From contig NC_065873.1 of assembly GCF_933775445.1 (NCBI RefSeq), positions 20,832,001-20,896,000 on the forward strand: a DNA stretch of 64,000 bases. The letters are read 5' to 3'. The position numbers were made by a program, and so were the translations under genes. Under the pieces are notes generated by a model. It worked only from the letters and a program-made list of their open reading frames with translations. It was not told where the DNA came from and made no database searches. The stretch is from Argentina anserina. Its lineage: Eukaryota; Streptophyta; Magnoliopsida; Rosales; Rosaceae. How positions within the stretch are numbered: position 1 is the stretch's first letter; the number at the start of each line of letters is the position of its first letter. Shown here piece after piece: positions 46,737 to 60,174 of the stretch.

Positions 46737-47801
46737 TCATTCTTCGAAATAATGAGCTGAAGACCGATAGAGATCGTAAGGTGCCCAAAGATGATCGACG
46801 GTGCAAGGCTTTCTCGAATCTAACCTCAACCATGGTTTTCCTTTCCCACTCCAATGAAGCAAGCTGATAGGACCAGGATGCAAGCTCCTACACTTTCCTT
46901 CGAGATTGTCGCCGCCGAGCCCGTGTTGGTTCCACCTGTGATCCACAGCCGTAATATCTCCCGCCAAAACCAACAAAAACGGCGGCAATGACCCTAGGTG
47001 GTAAATCCTCTTCTGCTTCTGCACCGTCATCCACTCCTCCATTTTCTTAGTGTAGCCACCTTGTCTCCACCTGTCCACATCGACCACCATCACCCCTGTA
47101 TTGAAATAGCATGGCTTGCGGCCCTCAAACGTTTTCGAAAGCTTCTGATCGGACCAAAACACGTTGGTAAAGTATGGTGTGAAATTCGCGTGACAATACT
47201 CCGGTGCAGCCAGAACCTTGCCCTGCAAGTCGACCTTCCATAGTTTGGCCACATCATCGACCACCACGAGGTCTGAGTCGAGGTACAAAACCCTCTTCAC
47301 GTCCAATGGGATGATATCAGCAAGGTATATTCTCGCGTAGTTCAATGGCTGGTCTAGGGCTTGGCGTATGGACTTTGATATCTTGCCACGTACCCTGCTG
47401 GAATCAAATCGGTAGACGTTGAATTTGAGGTAGGGGAAGGTGGCTTTGATGTTGGAGAGTACGTCGGGCTCGAACCTTGCCGACAAGAAGTGGAACTCGA
47501 CCATCTCCGGGCACGTGGAGTGCTGGAGGATGGAAAGCACTGCGGCCATTGTGCCGCGCAAATAGTTAGAGTCCAACGTCATGGCAATGTGGATCCTCTC
47601 CTCGCCGCGGCAGGAGTCCCCATTCCGAAAGGCCGGGGCCTCTCGGAAAATGTTGGTAACATCCGGAGAAGGCTTTCGGATGATGCCAGCAAGGCGGATG
47701 CCTTCTGTGGCGGCGACGTGGTAGTGGAAGAGGACGAAGAGGAGGAAGGGGGAAGACAGGAGGCCGGCCAGACGGTGGCGGGTTGTCGGGGAAGAGGCCA
47801 T
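46737..47801 (-). CDS. galacturonosyltransferase-like protein, GT8 family (GATL)
   Basis: Intronless, 354 residues, the usual GATL length. A hydrophobic N-terminus ([21 protein letters not shown]) acts as signal or anchor for the Golgi/ER, followed by [13 protein letters not shown], a GATL hallmark. The GT8 fold includes [20 protein letters not shown], the metal-binding DxD in [12 protein letters not shown], and the C-terminal [11 protein letters not shown] and [14 protein letters not shown] motifs. GATL proteins act in pectin or xylan synthesis. The closest resemblance is to the GATL8/9/10 group rather than PARVUS (GATL1), judged by the DLYRSSAH end. It is transcribed away from RRP4 (divergent), about 630 bp apart. 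Confidence 0.93.
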   Translation of the reverse strand: MASSPTTRHRLAGLLSSPFLLFVLFHYHVAATEGIRLAGIIRKPSPDVTNIFREAPAFRNGDSCRGEERIHIAMTLDSNYLRGTMAAVLSILQHSTCPEMVEFHFLSARFEPDVLSNIKATFPYLKFNVYRFDSSRVRGKISKSIRQALDQPLNYARIYLADIIPLDVKRVLYLDSDLVVVDDVAKLWKVDLQGKVLAAPEYCHANFTPYFTNVFWSDQKLSKTFEGRKPCYFNTGVMVVDVDRWRQGGYTKKMEEWMTVQKQKRIYHLGSLPPFLLVLAGDITAVDHRWNQHGLGGDNLEGKCRSLHPGPISLLHWSGKGKPWLRLDSRKPCTVDHLWAPYDLYRSSAHYFEE

Positions 47802-47920
47802 CCTGTCCTTAGAGTTGTATTTACAAAACGGTGGAACCCGTCAAGGTTGAAGAAGAGGAGGGAGAGTGGTCGACATTCTGGGAAGGGTTTGGGAAAGAGA
47901 GGTTAGAGATTGATGACTCG

Positions 47921-47930
47921 TATAAATATA
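47921..47930 (-). promoter_or_regulatory. probable TATA box of GATL gene
   Basis: TATATTTATA on the minus strand about 120 bp before the ATG, a normal distance for a plant gene. Confidence 0.5.
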
Positions 47931-48311
47931 AAACGAACGGGAAAGAAACAAAGTTTGGTGAGATTGTGAGGAAGAGAAAAATCTTCGGAGGCTAATGTAA
48001 TAAGGTAAAACCTATGTTGCAGAATCATGCACTGAAAATCGTCCAAAAATGTTTGTTTCTTATAGTGATCATATCATTGTTTGTAAATCAATTTTAGCCA
48101 CTTTGTTATCTCCTTTCTTGAGAGGAGAGACATCTGGATTTTTAGTCTAATATCTTCAACATAATCGAATCAGTTTCATAAAAAGATTTTATCCTGATCC
48201 AAGACATGTTTCTAGTTGCAACTACTGAGGTTTTTAGCCTCACTCTCGTTGTCTGATCGTTTGTGTAATTATTACTATTATTGTAATAGTAATAATTATC
48301 GTTCAAACAAA

Positions 48312-48413
48312 GGCCCAATTCTAAAGTGGGCTCGGGTTCCCTAGTCGGAGCTTACCAAGTTCCAATTCATCTCTCGTCTAAAATCTCCGGCAAAGGGTTT
48401 AGTTAGGGTTTTT
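48312..48413 (+). promoter_or_regulatory. site II and telo-box promoter elements of RRP4
   Basis: GGCCCA (48312-48317, TGGGCC on the minus strand) and TGGGCT (48327-48332) are site II (TGGGCY) elements. AGGGTTTAGTTAGGGTTTTT at 48394-48413 contains two telo-box-like words just before the ATG. In plants this pair is common in promoters of ribosome-biogenesis and translation genes active in dividing cells, which fits an exosome subunit. Confidence 0.6.
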
Positions 48414-48432
48414 CAAGTCATCGAGTTTCAAA

Positions 48433-50838
48433 ATGAGAGGGTTGCAGCTCTCCTTGAACCAAACCCAGAAGCTTCGTCTTCAGAGAGCTCTCGAAAAGCT
48501 CGAATCTCTCTCCTCAAAACCCAATTCCAATGCTTCTGTTATCGTCGCCGACTCCATCCCCGTCAACCACGAAGATGGACTTCTCAAGTACCCATCTGAA
48601 ATTTCCCTCTTAATTGTTTGAATTTGTGAAGTTTCAGCTTTGGGTTTTCATAAAGTTGTGATCTTTGTTCGAAAATGTTTGTGGGTAATGTGTGATTTCA
48701 GGGGGCACGGGACGTCTGAAGTTAACGGTGAGGTTGTTGCGACGGTCTGCGGCGTCGTCGAGAGGGTGAATAAGCTGGTTTATGTGCGGTCATTGAGAGC
48801 TAGGTAGTCACTGATTCAATGTGCTTAAGTGTTTTGTTGATTTGTTTTGTTATGTTTTTGGTGTTTGTGATGATTGAGCTGTGGGGAAAATGATGCTAGG
48901 TATAAACCAGAGGTTGGAGATATTCTTGTAGGGCGTGTTATTGAGGTAATGGAAAAGAATGCTTTTTATGTTGGTTAGATAACATTTGATGCTTGTGTAT
49001 GTTTACTGATCATGAATTTTTGTTTAGGTTGCTCCGAAACGTTGGAGAGTAGAGATAAACTTTAGCCACGATGCTGTGCTGATGCTTTCTTCGATGAACT
49101 TACCCAATGGCATCCAGGTATAACTGTTTATAAATGGTAGCATGTGTCAGTAACGATGAAATTTTTACAGCAATATGTATCTTAGTGTTGCTAGTGGATC
49201 AGAATGGTGTAGATAGTTGCAACAAAATGCTAACTGTTTGTGTTTTATTGCATCGTTTCCAACCGATATGGATACTATGTTAACTAAGGCATGCATTGCT
49301 GTTTCTACTCTCATCTGTGACTCTGTCTGTGTTTGAATCTGGATGTCATGTGGGTAAGATACATCAGTATCCGTGAAGCCCTTTCATCAAAGATACAAGT
49401 TTTTGTGTTCCATCTTCTAAATAGTTGACTAGTGGTGCAAAATGCATGGAGAAGCTAATTGGTTTGTTATTTTGTAAAAGTTGCCAAAAAACTATCATTG
49501 ATTGGTGACCAACATAGTGATTAGATTGAAACTAAGATTGCCAGTTTTGCATTTAACACGCTGAGACAAACTCTATAATTCTTCTAGCCATCTCTTTATA
49601 GGCATTTATATAAATCTGTGAGGTGCCTAGGCTGTTCTAAGTCTTAACTTTGTATGCCAGTCTTTTTTGTAACACAAATGCGACTTATGCTCCATAACCT
49701 TAATGATATTTATTTGATCCAGAAAAACTGGCACAATATACATCATCCCTCTAAAATGAAAATGCACTAGGTTTAATTTGGTTCATTTTTATTACTCTAA
49801 ATTCCTGACTGTACTTGTAGGTAGAGTCTTCTAGTTACTGGTTCTTGCTCTACAGTTATAAGATTATGTTTCTAATTTTTATATATTGGATATACTGGAG
49901 ATTTTATTTGTTTAAATTAGAAAGTGACTGTCAAACGATGCATGTATTGTAGTATTACAAAAGCAGAGCCAGGACATTGGCATTTATTTCCCATTTGTGA
50001 ATCTTTAGATATTGGTGTCTGCCTCGTCTATCATGAAGTGTCCTTATATGAGTTTGTCTCCTTTGTTTGCTAGAGGCGTCGAACTGCTTTGGATGAATTG
50101 AACATGCGCACTATTTTTGAAGAGAACGATGTCATTTGTGTAAGTTCTGTGGCATAGATAACTGACCTAATTGAAAAAAGATGAAGAGATAATCTGTTCC
50201 ATCTCTCTAATAATTTTTCTTATTCAGGCTGAAGTTCGCGGTTTTCAGTATGACGGTTTACATCTCCAAGCAAGAAGTCAGAAGTATGGAAAGGTTTGTC
50301 TTTCTAGTAATATTTGGATCCCTAGATATATCTCTCTGAATAACTTTATAATTGAATCATTATAAACCTTTTGCAGCTTGGAAGGGGTCAAATGCTCACA
50401 GTCCCTCCTTATCTAGTGAAAAGACGCAAACAACACTTTCATAATGTGGAGAAGTATGGAATTGACCTTATCCTTGGCTGCAATGGGTTCATTTGGGTTG
50501 GTGAGCATGTAGAAGTTACAGATGATATGGTAGTTGATCAAGTGAACAATTCTGAACAACAAAGTGCAAAATCTGATAAAGAAATTCTAAGCCTTGAAGA
50601 GCAAGAAAGAAATTACACTACCCAGGAGACAAGGGAGAACATCTGCAGGATTGCAAATGCTATTCGCATATTGTCTACTTTAGGCTTTAGTATTACAGTT
50701 GAAGTGATTATGGACACAGTCGAGTTGAGCATTTCTCTGAAGCAACAGGTCCCCATATATGAAATGCTTGGTGCAGAGTTCTGTGTTCTTGTCGCAGAAA
50801 AGGAGGCTGCAAGGAGAAGCGTGAATAAAAAGAAATGA
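48433..50838 (+). CDS. RRP4: exosome complex component RRP4
   Basis: Seven exons: 48433-48587, 48702-48803, 48900-48945, 49028-49117, 50074-50139, 50228-50293, 50377-50838. Joined they give 328 residues in one frame, close to the plant RRP4 length. RRP4 is one of the three S1/KH cap proteins of the nine-subunit RNA exosome, which processes and degrades rRNA precursors and other RNAs in nucleus and cytoplasm. Visible: N-terminal domain ending GTSEVNGEVVATVCGVVERV; S1 domain with YKPEVGDILVGRVIEVAPKR and MNLPNGIQRRR; KH-like domain with GLHLQARSQKYGKLGRGQML and ILGCNGFIWVG. The C-terminal NICRIANAIRILSTLG is also typical. Intron 4 is 956 bp; all borders are GT-AG. Confidence 0.94.
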
Positions 50839-51351
50839 TTACTCGCAATTGAACATTATTTTTTGGATCCTTATTTTTTTTATTCTGTATCATCAATTTC
50901 TTTCTCGTGCTTGTGCCTTCGACTTATAATAGAAAATTAGCACTGTTGAGTTCCTAAGTGATCACTCGGTGTAATGGATATTGGGAACATACAGCAGCCC
51001 ATCACTAGTAGCATCAGTCTCAATATAATCTATTGTTTATTAGTATTAGTTTCCATTTATTGAATCTGAGTTCTAGAGCACAAACCATGTCTACTTGGCC
51101 TATAGAATCAACTTGAAAGAGTATGAAAATATACATTAAACAACCGTGTGAAAGTAATGTGCTACCATTGGAAATAAGAGGTAACTTTGTAACTTCTGAT
51201 CATTGCACCTAAGTACAATTTTAAACGCAGTACTTAGCGGGTCGGAAACTAGGTGGAGATGTCACTAAAACAATCTACCATACATCTAGAAACTTTGCAC
51301 TAATTCATGTCAAAGATCTTGATACTAGTTACAGCAATTCTACACAAAGTC

Positions 51352-52730
<1,379 letters not shown>

Positions 52731-52846
52731 ACTAATTAGCAATCCAATACTACAAATTCACATTTCCACACACAAATCACAGTAGCTAATGGCACCAACC
52801 CACAACATGAAACCCGGACCCCTAATACATGAAAGAAAGAGCTGAC

Positions 52847-52897
52847 CTTGCACTGAGCATTTGGAAGCTTCAGATATTGCAGAGAAGGATCTTTTTA
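52847..52897 (-). other. alternative first-exon end of ABP1, next to the LINE
   Basis: On the minus strand this stretch reads SAISEASKCSVQ with a canonical donor (CAAG then GTCAGC). Spliced to exon 2 at 52550 it gives KCSVQGFPLVRN, which has the conserved mature-N-terminal Cys of ABP1 proteins. No ATG or hydrophobic signal precedes it: a TAG stop lies in frame and the LINE begins at 52911. It is either the remaining end of the original first exon, damaged around the insertion, or 5' UTR. Confidence 0.6.
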
Positions 52898-53050
52898 GAT
52901 CCTACCACTCATATTGAATTTTTGGACAAAGTGAAACTTCAATAAAACCGGAGCAAAGACCAAAAACAAAAGGAGAACAACATAGAGAACACAAACAAGA
53001 AAGAAAGAACACAACTACCAAACTAAAGCAATAAAGCAGACAACAAGACA

Positions 53051-56000
53051 TTAGGGCGGTCCTGGTAAACCATCGTTCCTCAACACCCGACAGAGGGAAG
53101 TTGGGGGTGTCTCCACCCATTCCGAAGAGCTCAACTCCACCATTGCAAGCTTGGCCGCAGCGTCCGCTGAACGGTTAGCGTCACGCGGAATCCAATTCCA
53201 CAATACCTCATCAAAAGCCTAACTCAGCTGGGTAATCTTCTTTAAAAAAGGGACAGACCTCCAATTAGCACAAGAATCACCCTTGAAAGCGCTTATAATC
53301 TCCTTGCAATCACCTTCTATCACCACCTTCTTGTGATGCATGTCAGCCACCATATGAAGCCCCACCAAAGTCGCCATAGACTCAGCCTCAACCGCAGAAT
53401 TATGAGAACTGACACGACTTGCTCCCACTAAACACACACCCTTCTCATCACGAATAACCACTCCCAATCCACACTTAGGCTGTTTTGAATTCCAAGAGGC
53501 ATCAAAGTTCACCTTCACAAAACCTGGAGGAGGAGGAAGCCACCTGACCACCTGACCAACCTCCCCATTTCCTTCCGGCATAATAGGCTGAACAACAGAC
53601 CACTTGGCAAAACTGCGCTGAATACACTCAATTGTAGCAGCCGGGTCTGGGAGAATCTTCTTCATGACTGCCTTGCACCTTTGCTTCCATATTTCCCATA
53701 GATGGAAGCAAACTAACAAGAAAAGGTTAGAAGTACCACCATCCCCACCACTGAATTTCTTAAACATAGCAAGCAGCCAAACATCAAGAGTAGAAATTGA
53801 AGCTATATCCGGAATGTAACAAAGAGTGCTTCCAAACCAAACCGCCTTGGTCCAAGGACAAAGCAACAAACAATGCTCCACAGTTTCCTGATGCTCTCCA
53901 CACAGCTCACACATCGGACTAGGAATGATTTTTTTCTTAAAAATACACCAATTTGTGGACAAAGCATTAGAAAGGGCACGCCACATAAAATTAGAGATCT
54001 TAGGAACAAAACCTGGTTTCCAGATAGCTTTCCAAACTTTGGAATCAATGATGTGAGATGTGGAAGGCTTTATCTTCTTCCCAGAATTTTTCCCCAACTC
54101 AGAGTAAATCAACTTGTACCCACTCTTAGCCGAGTAAGAGCCGCTTTTTGAGTGAGGCCACACAAACACATCACTGTCCTGCTCACTACCAGTGTCAATT
54201 GCACCAATGGCACTCATATCCTCCTTACTAAGAAACCCTTTCAGGTGATCAATGCTCCAATTCATTTGAGAATCTATTAAATCCGCAACCAACAAGGGAG
54301 TGAACCGGTTTGCCAAATCAGTGGGAATGATACGACCACCATTGTTGTTTGGGACCCATCTATCGACCCAAACATCAATGCTCTTACCGTTTCCCACCCT
54401 CCAAATCGACTTCTCCGCAATAGAGTCTCTGCCAGCAAGCATGCTGTTCCAAATCCAAGACGGCCTAGACCCTTTTTTTGCATTCAAGAAACTCACATGG
54501 GGAAAATATCTAGCTTTGAGAACCCGAGCCCACAAGGAATAAGGGTTATTCACTAGCCTCCAGCAATGCTTAGCAAGAAGAGCCAAATTGTATGCTTGTA
54601 AATTTTTGAATCCAAGACCACCTTCAAATTTTCCCTTGCAAAGGTCATCCCAACACTTCCAGTGCATTTTCTCTTTAGACTCATTGAATCCCCACCAAAA
54701 CTTAGAAAGATCAGAGTTGATTTTTTTGCAAAGCACCTTCGGAAGCAGAAAGATAGCCATAGGATATGCTGGAACCGCCATGGCAACAGCTTTAATTAGC
54801 ACCTCTCTTCCAGCTTGAGAAAGAATATTAGCCTTCCACCCTTGAATTTTTTGATTAATTCTCTCTCGTATGTAAGCCATCGCACTTTTCTTGGAATTTC
54901 CCCAAATAGTGGGAAGACCGAGATAAATTCCCGGCTGAGAACTGATAGGAATTTCCAACTCCGCTGTAACCATCTCACGAATTTCAAGAGGAGAGTTAAC
55001 AGAGAAGAAAACTGATGACTTACCAAGGTTAACAGCTTGTCCAGAAGCAACACAATAAGAGTCCAAGATCAACTTCAAAGCCCTACAATTTGAGGCAGTG
55101 TCCTTAGAGAACAAGATTGTATCGTCAGCAAACATAAGATGAGAGAGCCCTGGACATTGAGGACTAAGCTTTATACTTTGAAGATTCCCCTTTCTGATCT
55201 CAGCTTCAATATTCCTTGATAAAACTTCCCCAACAATAAGAAAAAGATAAGGCGACAGGGGATCCCCTTGTCGCAACCCTCTTGAAGGATTAAAATAGCT
55301 CCCCTGCTTCCCATTGATCATGATTGAGAAAGAAACCGAGGTAACCACCTTCATAATCAGCCTCACCCACGCCAAACTAAAACCAAACTTCAACAAAGCC
55401 GCTTCGAGAAAGTCCCATTCAACCCTATCATAAGCCTTTTGCATATCCAACTTTAAGGCGAATTCATGACCTTTCTTTGACCTCTTCAACTTGAGGTAAT
55501 GGTAAGCCTCATGCGCTAAGATAAGATTATCTTGAATCAGCCTACCAGGAACGAAGGCGTTCTGTTGCTCTGAGATAAGACTAGGAAGAAGAGGTTTCAA
55601 TCTATTTGCAAGAAGTTTTGAGATAATCTTCATAGAGCTATTACACAAGCTGATCGGGCGAAATTGAGACATATTCTCAGGGAGAGGCACTTTCGGCAAA
55701 AGGACAATATTGGTCTTGTTAAGGCTCACCATAGAAGAATCACCATTTCTGAAACAAGCAACTGCACTATTGATACTCTCAGAAACCACTTCCCAATGCT
55801 CCTTGTAAAAATGACCAGGATAACCATCCGGCCCCGGTGCCTTCCAATTCCCTAACTGCATCACTGCCTTCCTAATTTCATCAGGAGAGAAAGGCATTGC
55901 CAATGACAAGTTCTCACTCTCAGAAATTTGACTATCCACTGCCATCAGCGTATCCTCCAGTCTTCTAGAGCCAGAAGTGCAATACAAATTACCAAAGAAA

Positions 56001-57208
56001 TCAGCAAACGCAACACTAATCTGCGCCTCCCCACTAATCCAATTGCCATTATCCAAACATAAGCTACTGATTCTGTTCTTGTTCCTCCTGTAGACCGTAG
56101 TGACATGGAAGAACTTCGTATTTCGATCTCCTTCAAGCAACCAGCTGACCCTAGACCTCTGTTTCCAAAACAGCTCCTCCTGAGCCCAGGCAGCCTCTAA
56201 CTCACCACAAATCTCATCTTCTCTAACTCTATTTACACCATCAATAGGGCCCTCCTGCAATCCTTTTAACTCCCAACAAAGAGCATCAATAATCGCCTTG
56301 TTATTTGGAAACTTTGCCCTGCTCCAACACACCAACTTCTTCCTACAACAAGCCAAATTATTCTCCCAGCCAACAAAGGGGTCAACATCAACAAAAGGAT
56401 TCCAAGCATTAGCCACTAGCTCTTGACAATCAGGATCTGCAGCCCAATTAGCCTCGTAACGAAATGTTTTCGGGTTCTTTTGCACTTTGGCGTGAGAATG
56501 GAGAACAATCGGAGAATGATCAGACCCCACACGAGCCTCATGCTCCACAAAGGCATTAGGCCATGCACAGAGAATAGCTGCATTCCCAATAACTCTGTCT
56601 AATCTCTCTCTGATCACCTCTGAGAGCTCTTCTCTACAATTATCCCACGTAAACCTCGAACCCTTAAAGCTGAAATCCACCAACGAGTTTGCATCCATAA
56701 ATTCCTTTAAGAACCTAATCTTACTCCAAGACCAAGGGAGCCCCCCTTCCTTCTCACACATAGCAACAACTTCATTGAAATCACCGACACAAATACAAGG
56801 AATAGAACTAGAGATAGCTAAATTAGAGACAGAGGACCAGAACACTCTCTTATCCCCATGATAAGGAGGGCCATAGAAGAAAAACATGCGAACGGTGATA
56901 TTAAAGTTGGAAAACTTCACCTCCGCATCCACTAAGTTCTTACTCATAGAAAAAATCTTTACTTCCACATCAGGCTTCCACCAAATTGCTAACCCTCCAG
57001 CGCCACTAACTGTAGGATCAACTGTGATTCCCTTTGAGTAGCGAAGATGTCTTCTGAGATTGTTGATTCTAAACTTTGACTGCTTCGTTTCCGATAAAAA
57101 GACAATAGAAGGAGATTGAGACCGAACCAACTCCCCAAGCTTCCGAACTGTCAAGGCGCGCCCTAACCCTTGGCAGTTCCAAGAGAGCAGTGTACTCATG
57201 GCTGGCAT
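53051..57208 (-). pseudogene. LINE ORF2: endonuclease, reverse transcriptase, RNase H (one stop)
   Basis: 1329 codons are open from ATG 57208 to a TAG at 53219-53221, and the same frame continues past it for 55 codons (DEVLWNWIPRDANRSADAAA, the end of RNase H) to TAA at 53051-53053. Domain order: AP endonuclease (LLSWNCQGLGRALTVRKL, SDHSPIVLH), RT (NWKAPGPDGYPGHFYK, GLRQGDPLSPYLF, catalytic FADDTILF), zf-RVT (CELCGEHQETVEHCLLLCPW), RNase H (VNFDASWNSKQ). The stop probably replaced Trp and trims the RNase H domain. Confidence 0.93.
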
Positions 57209-59020
57209 GTGGCTGTCGGCCAGCCACCACCGCCCCGAACAGAGGATTGCCCTGCCGGATAACCACCACTCACTGCAGTAGTTGTCGAAGACGCAGCTAT
57301 CTCAGACGAACCCAAGACACCAGACCCAACCTTCGAAGAAACGTTTCCCCTTCTTCTCTTATACACCCGAAGACTCCTCTTATCCATACCATCCTCAGAT
57401 CTCTCTGAACAGAACCTCCTCCCACTTCCACGGACTCTATCACGGCCACGACATCCCTCACTACCAACCCCACCTTCCAATCTCAAGCACTCAGACAAAG
57501 ATCGAATCTTACCCAAAGAGGAGGAGATTGGAAGAGACTTATTTGAGCAGTTATTGATTTGGGGAGGAATAGGTGGGAGCTGCTGAAAAGGAGAGCGCTC
57601 TGGCTCGGCATTCAGATCAAATTGAGGGGACTTCTCAGGTTCAAAAAGATTAAGTGAACTCACACCTTGAACCGAACTAGAAACCCGACCTGACAAGATG
57701 GGCTGGCCCAACTGCAATCCACTAACCACTTTAGAGACACTGAGAGTGAGGTCCGTGCCTGGGCTTAAAGGTTGGGCCACCTGAAAAACAGAAAGCTGAG
57801 CTGGCTGGGAGTTGTTATTATCTAGGGATACCAACTCAAAGCAGTCAGCCTTCTTTGACCGCTCCACGTGAACTTTCTTAGAGACTACAGCGAGCTGTAA
57901 CCAGTTAGGGCTCGGGAATGGGTTAGACACCAAACTTTTGACTTGCTGGGGCAGAGAGAAAAAGTTGTTTGAAACCACGTTCGTCACGGGTTCAGCCCTA
58001 CGGGTTAAGGAGACACTCTGGTCACCATCACCACTGACAAAACGGCTCTTGCCCATAGACCTTGGCCAAGGTGCCCATTCACGGGTAGGAACTTCCTCGG
58101 GGACAATAAACGGCACAGAACCGAGGTACCGGCGTGTGGCTGGCTTCTGGCGACGGAATTTCAGATGATTATCCAGCCAAGAGGGAGCAGGGGCTGAATA
58201 CACACTCTTTCTCATCCATGGTCCAAACCATAAGATCTCTGTCTCCTCTTCCCCAGTAGCTTCATGGTTAATCAGCGAAGGATTCTGGCACTCCTCTTCC
58301 TTGTGACCAAGTCTTCCACAACAATAACAGAAATCTTTTAATCCCTCATACGCAAACTCCACCCTCCTATTCGTGAAAGAGTTCAGAGGTAGCTAGAAAA
58401 CCTGTTGGAAACGCATCTCTAACATCCAAAAGAACCTTAACTCTGAGATAGGCTCTGAGAGTGATATCCTCATGACTAATATCTTCCAGCTGCAACACCT
58501 CACCAATCTCAGCACCAATCTCCTTGGCATTGTTGTTGTTGAGCTTCTCCCATGTTAGTCCTGAGATCTGAACCCAGTACCAAGCTTTATGAAGATGAAC
58601 ATCTCTAACAGTGAGATTTGGTTTCCAGCGTACCACAATAAACCTCTTGTTATCGACGTGCCAAGGACCACCCAGAAGAAGCTCATCTACATTTACTGGA
58701 GTGACAACAATTGAGAAAACATTACTGTGAAGATGTACAATCTTCAAAGGACCAAAATGCTTCCAAGAGCGTCTGAGAGATCCCTTAATGCCTCCAATGT
58801 TAGGGACAACATCTGCTATGAGGGCTCCAAGGAGAGAGACTCCATTATTGACTTCCACCAAGTTGCAATTGTTCTCCAACCTGAATGCAAGGTTGTCAAA
58901 GGATCGCATGCTGGGAAACAGAGGACCAAAAGAGAAAACCAATTTCAGAAAAAGACTACCACATGTTGGGTAGAGAACTCCAAACAAAGGAGAAGCCTCC
59001 AAGAACTCGGAGGAGAGCAA
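57196..59020 (-). pseudogene. LINE ORF1: DUF4283 and CCHC knuckle (one frameshift)
   Basis: The upstream half (59020-58367) holds the DUF4283 RNA-binding-like domain (FIVVRWKPNLTV, AWYWVQISGLTWEKLN). The downstream half (58362-57196) begins in another frame with FAYEGLKDFCYCCGRLGHKE and the CX2CX4HX4C knuckle. The join near 58370-58385 needs a single frame change. The remainder is Ser/Pro/Arg-rich and low in recognisable features. It overlaps ORF2 by a few codons. The true start of ORF1 may be further upstream. Confidence 0.85.
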
Positions 59021-59280
59021 AAGACCACTAGATAAACCAAATCAAACAGTGGAGAGAAACAAGCAGGAAGACCCACTAACTAGTACCCAGATGATTCTAA
59101 CGAATAAGGTTGGGAAGGAAGGAGATGTGAACAAAGGAAAAGGATAAACTTTTTTTTTTTTTCTAGAGAGAAGGCAGACTCTCTCTCTCTAAAAAGATCC
59201 ATCTTTTCTCCAGTCATGGGGGATAAAAAAAAAAAAAATTCAATATGAGTGAAACTTCTCTCTCACTGATTCTACCACTC

Positions 59281-60174
59281 CGTAACCCCTACACAGATTG
59301 TAAAGAAGGATATGAGCCGTTAGATCAGACAAACGGTCCACGTTTTAACCACCTGTTATGACCCGTGACCCGAACTTGAACCCGAATCTGTGGGAGATAA
59401 GGCACAAAAAAGGCCATGCCAGTTTTTGCACTCTCTGCATTCTCCATTAGTGAGCTGCCGAGCTAAACCCCGGAACTGGGTCTGAGTCAACTCGCCGGAT
59501 ACAGGTAAAGCTTCTTCGTCTTGTTTGTTCTCTGCAAGTTTTCTACAAGTTGAGAACATAATAGTGAGTAAAATGTAGTAGGTGAAGGAAACTGACCAAA
59601 ATGATAAGGTTGTGGCTTTTTGTATTAGAAGAGTTGGTATTATCTTCTGGGTTATGTACTTTTATGCTTATTTAGACAAAAGGAGACATTTTTATGGTTA
59701 TTTATAAAATTGGTATTTTGATTTACTGGATAGGAGTTTCGTAGTTAACCAAACCGTTATGATTTTACCTCTTCTGGGTTGTCTCTGTTGTTGGAAGATG
59801 AATGTCTTCCTAAATTTTACCCAGTTTTTCTTTGTTGTCCAGGGTAGTAGAGATGGAACAAGCACTATGTATTGTAATTTAGGCCTCATTTGATTGTTTC
59901 AGTTGGAAAAGGATTTTAGACATGGTGTCAGAATGTGGTTTTCTAATTTTGTATTCCTAGATTCATTCTCAGAAGTCCATTGTTCAATAAGTAAGAAGAT
60001 CAGCTATATTTGATGGAGATGAAATTTGAGTCTTTTTTTTTTCGCCCATGATAAATCACTGCCATTATTTCTTTTGCCTGTATGATATGTATTACATGAA
60101 CTAAATATCGGTGCTGTGTGAGCTGATTCGTTTTTCCTTGGACAGATTCATTGATAAATTTAAACCCTGGAGAT
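59281..60174 (+). promoter_or_regulatory. promoter, 5' UTR and 5' UTR intron of the mTERF gene
   Basis: No protein-coding gene. A donor (CGGATACAG then GTAAAG, 59505) and an acceptor (CTTGGACAG, ending 60145) suggest a 641 bp intron in the 5' UTR just before the ATG at 60175. Before the LINE arrived, this stretch would have been the shared upstream region of ABP1 and mTERF. Confidence 0.5.

Larger units (their letters stand above)
52911..59267 (-). mobile_element. L1-type LINE retrotransposon, near full length
   Basis: Two-ORF LINE reading leftwards, 6357 bp, bounded by GAT[C/T]CTACCACTC at 52898-52910 and 59268-59280 (12 of 13 identical). ORF1 has a DUF4283 and CCHC knuckle, ORF2 an endonuclease, RT, zinc-finger and RNase H. 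The 3' end carries only AAAAATTCAATAT rather than a long poly(A). It lies in the space between the head-to-head ABP1 and mTERF genes. Each ORF has a single disabling change, so the insertion is fairly young. Confidence 0.9.

Noticed and set aside
52898..59280. Inverted copies of CACTCATATTGAATTTTT at both ends of the LINE as DNA-transposon inverted repeats
   Set aside because: The element encodes a complete two-ORF LINE and has direct target duplications outside; the inverted similarity is probably incidental AT-rich sequence.
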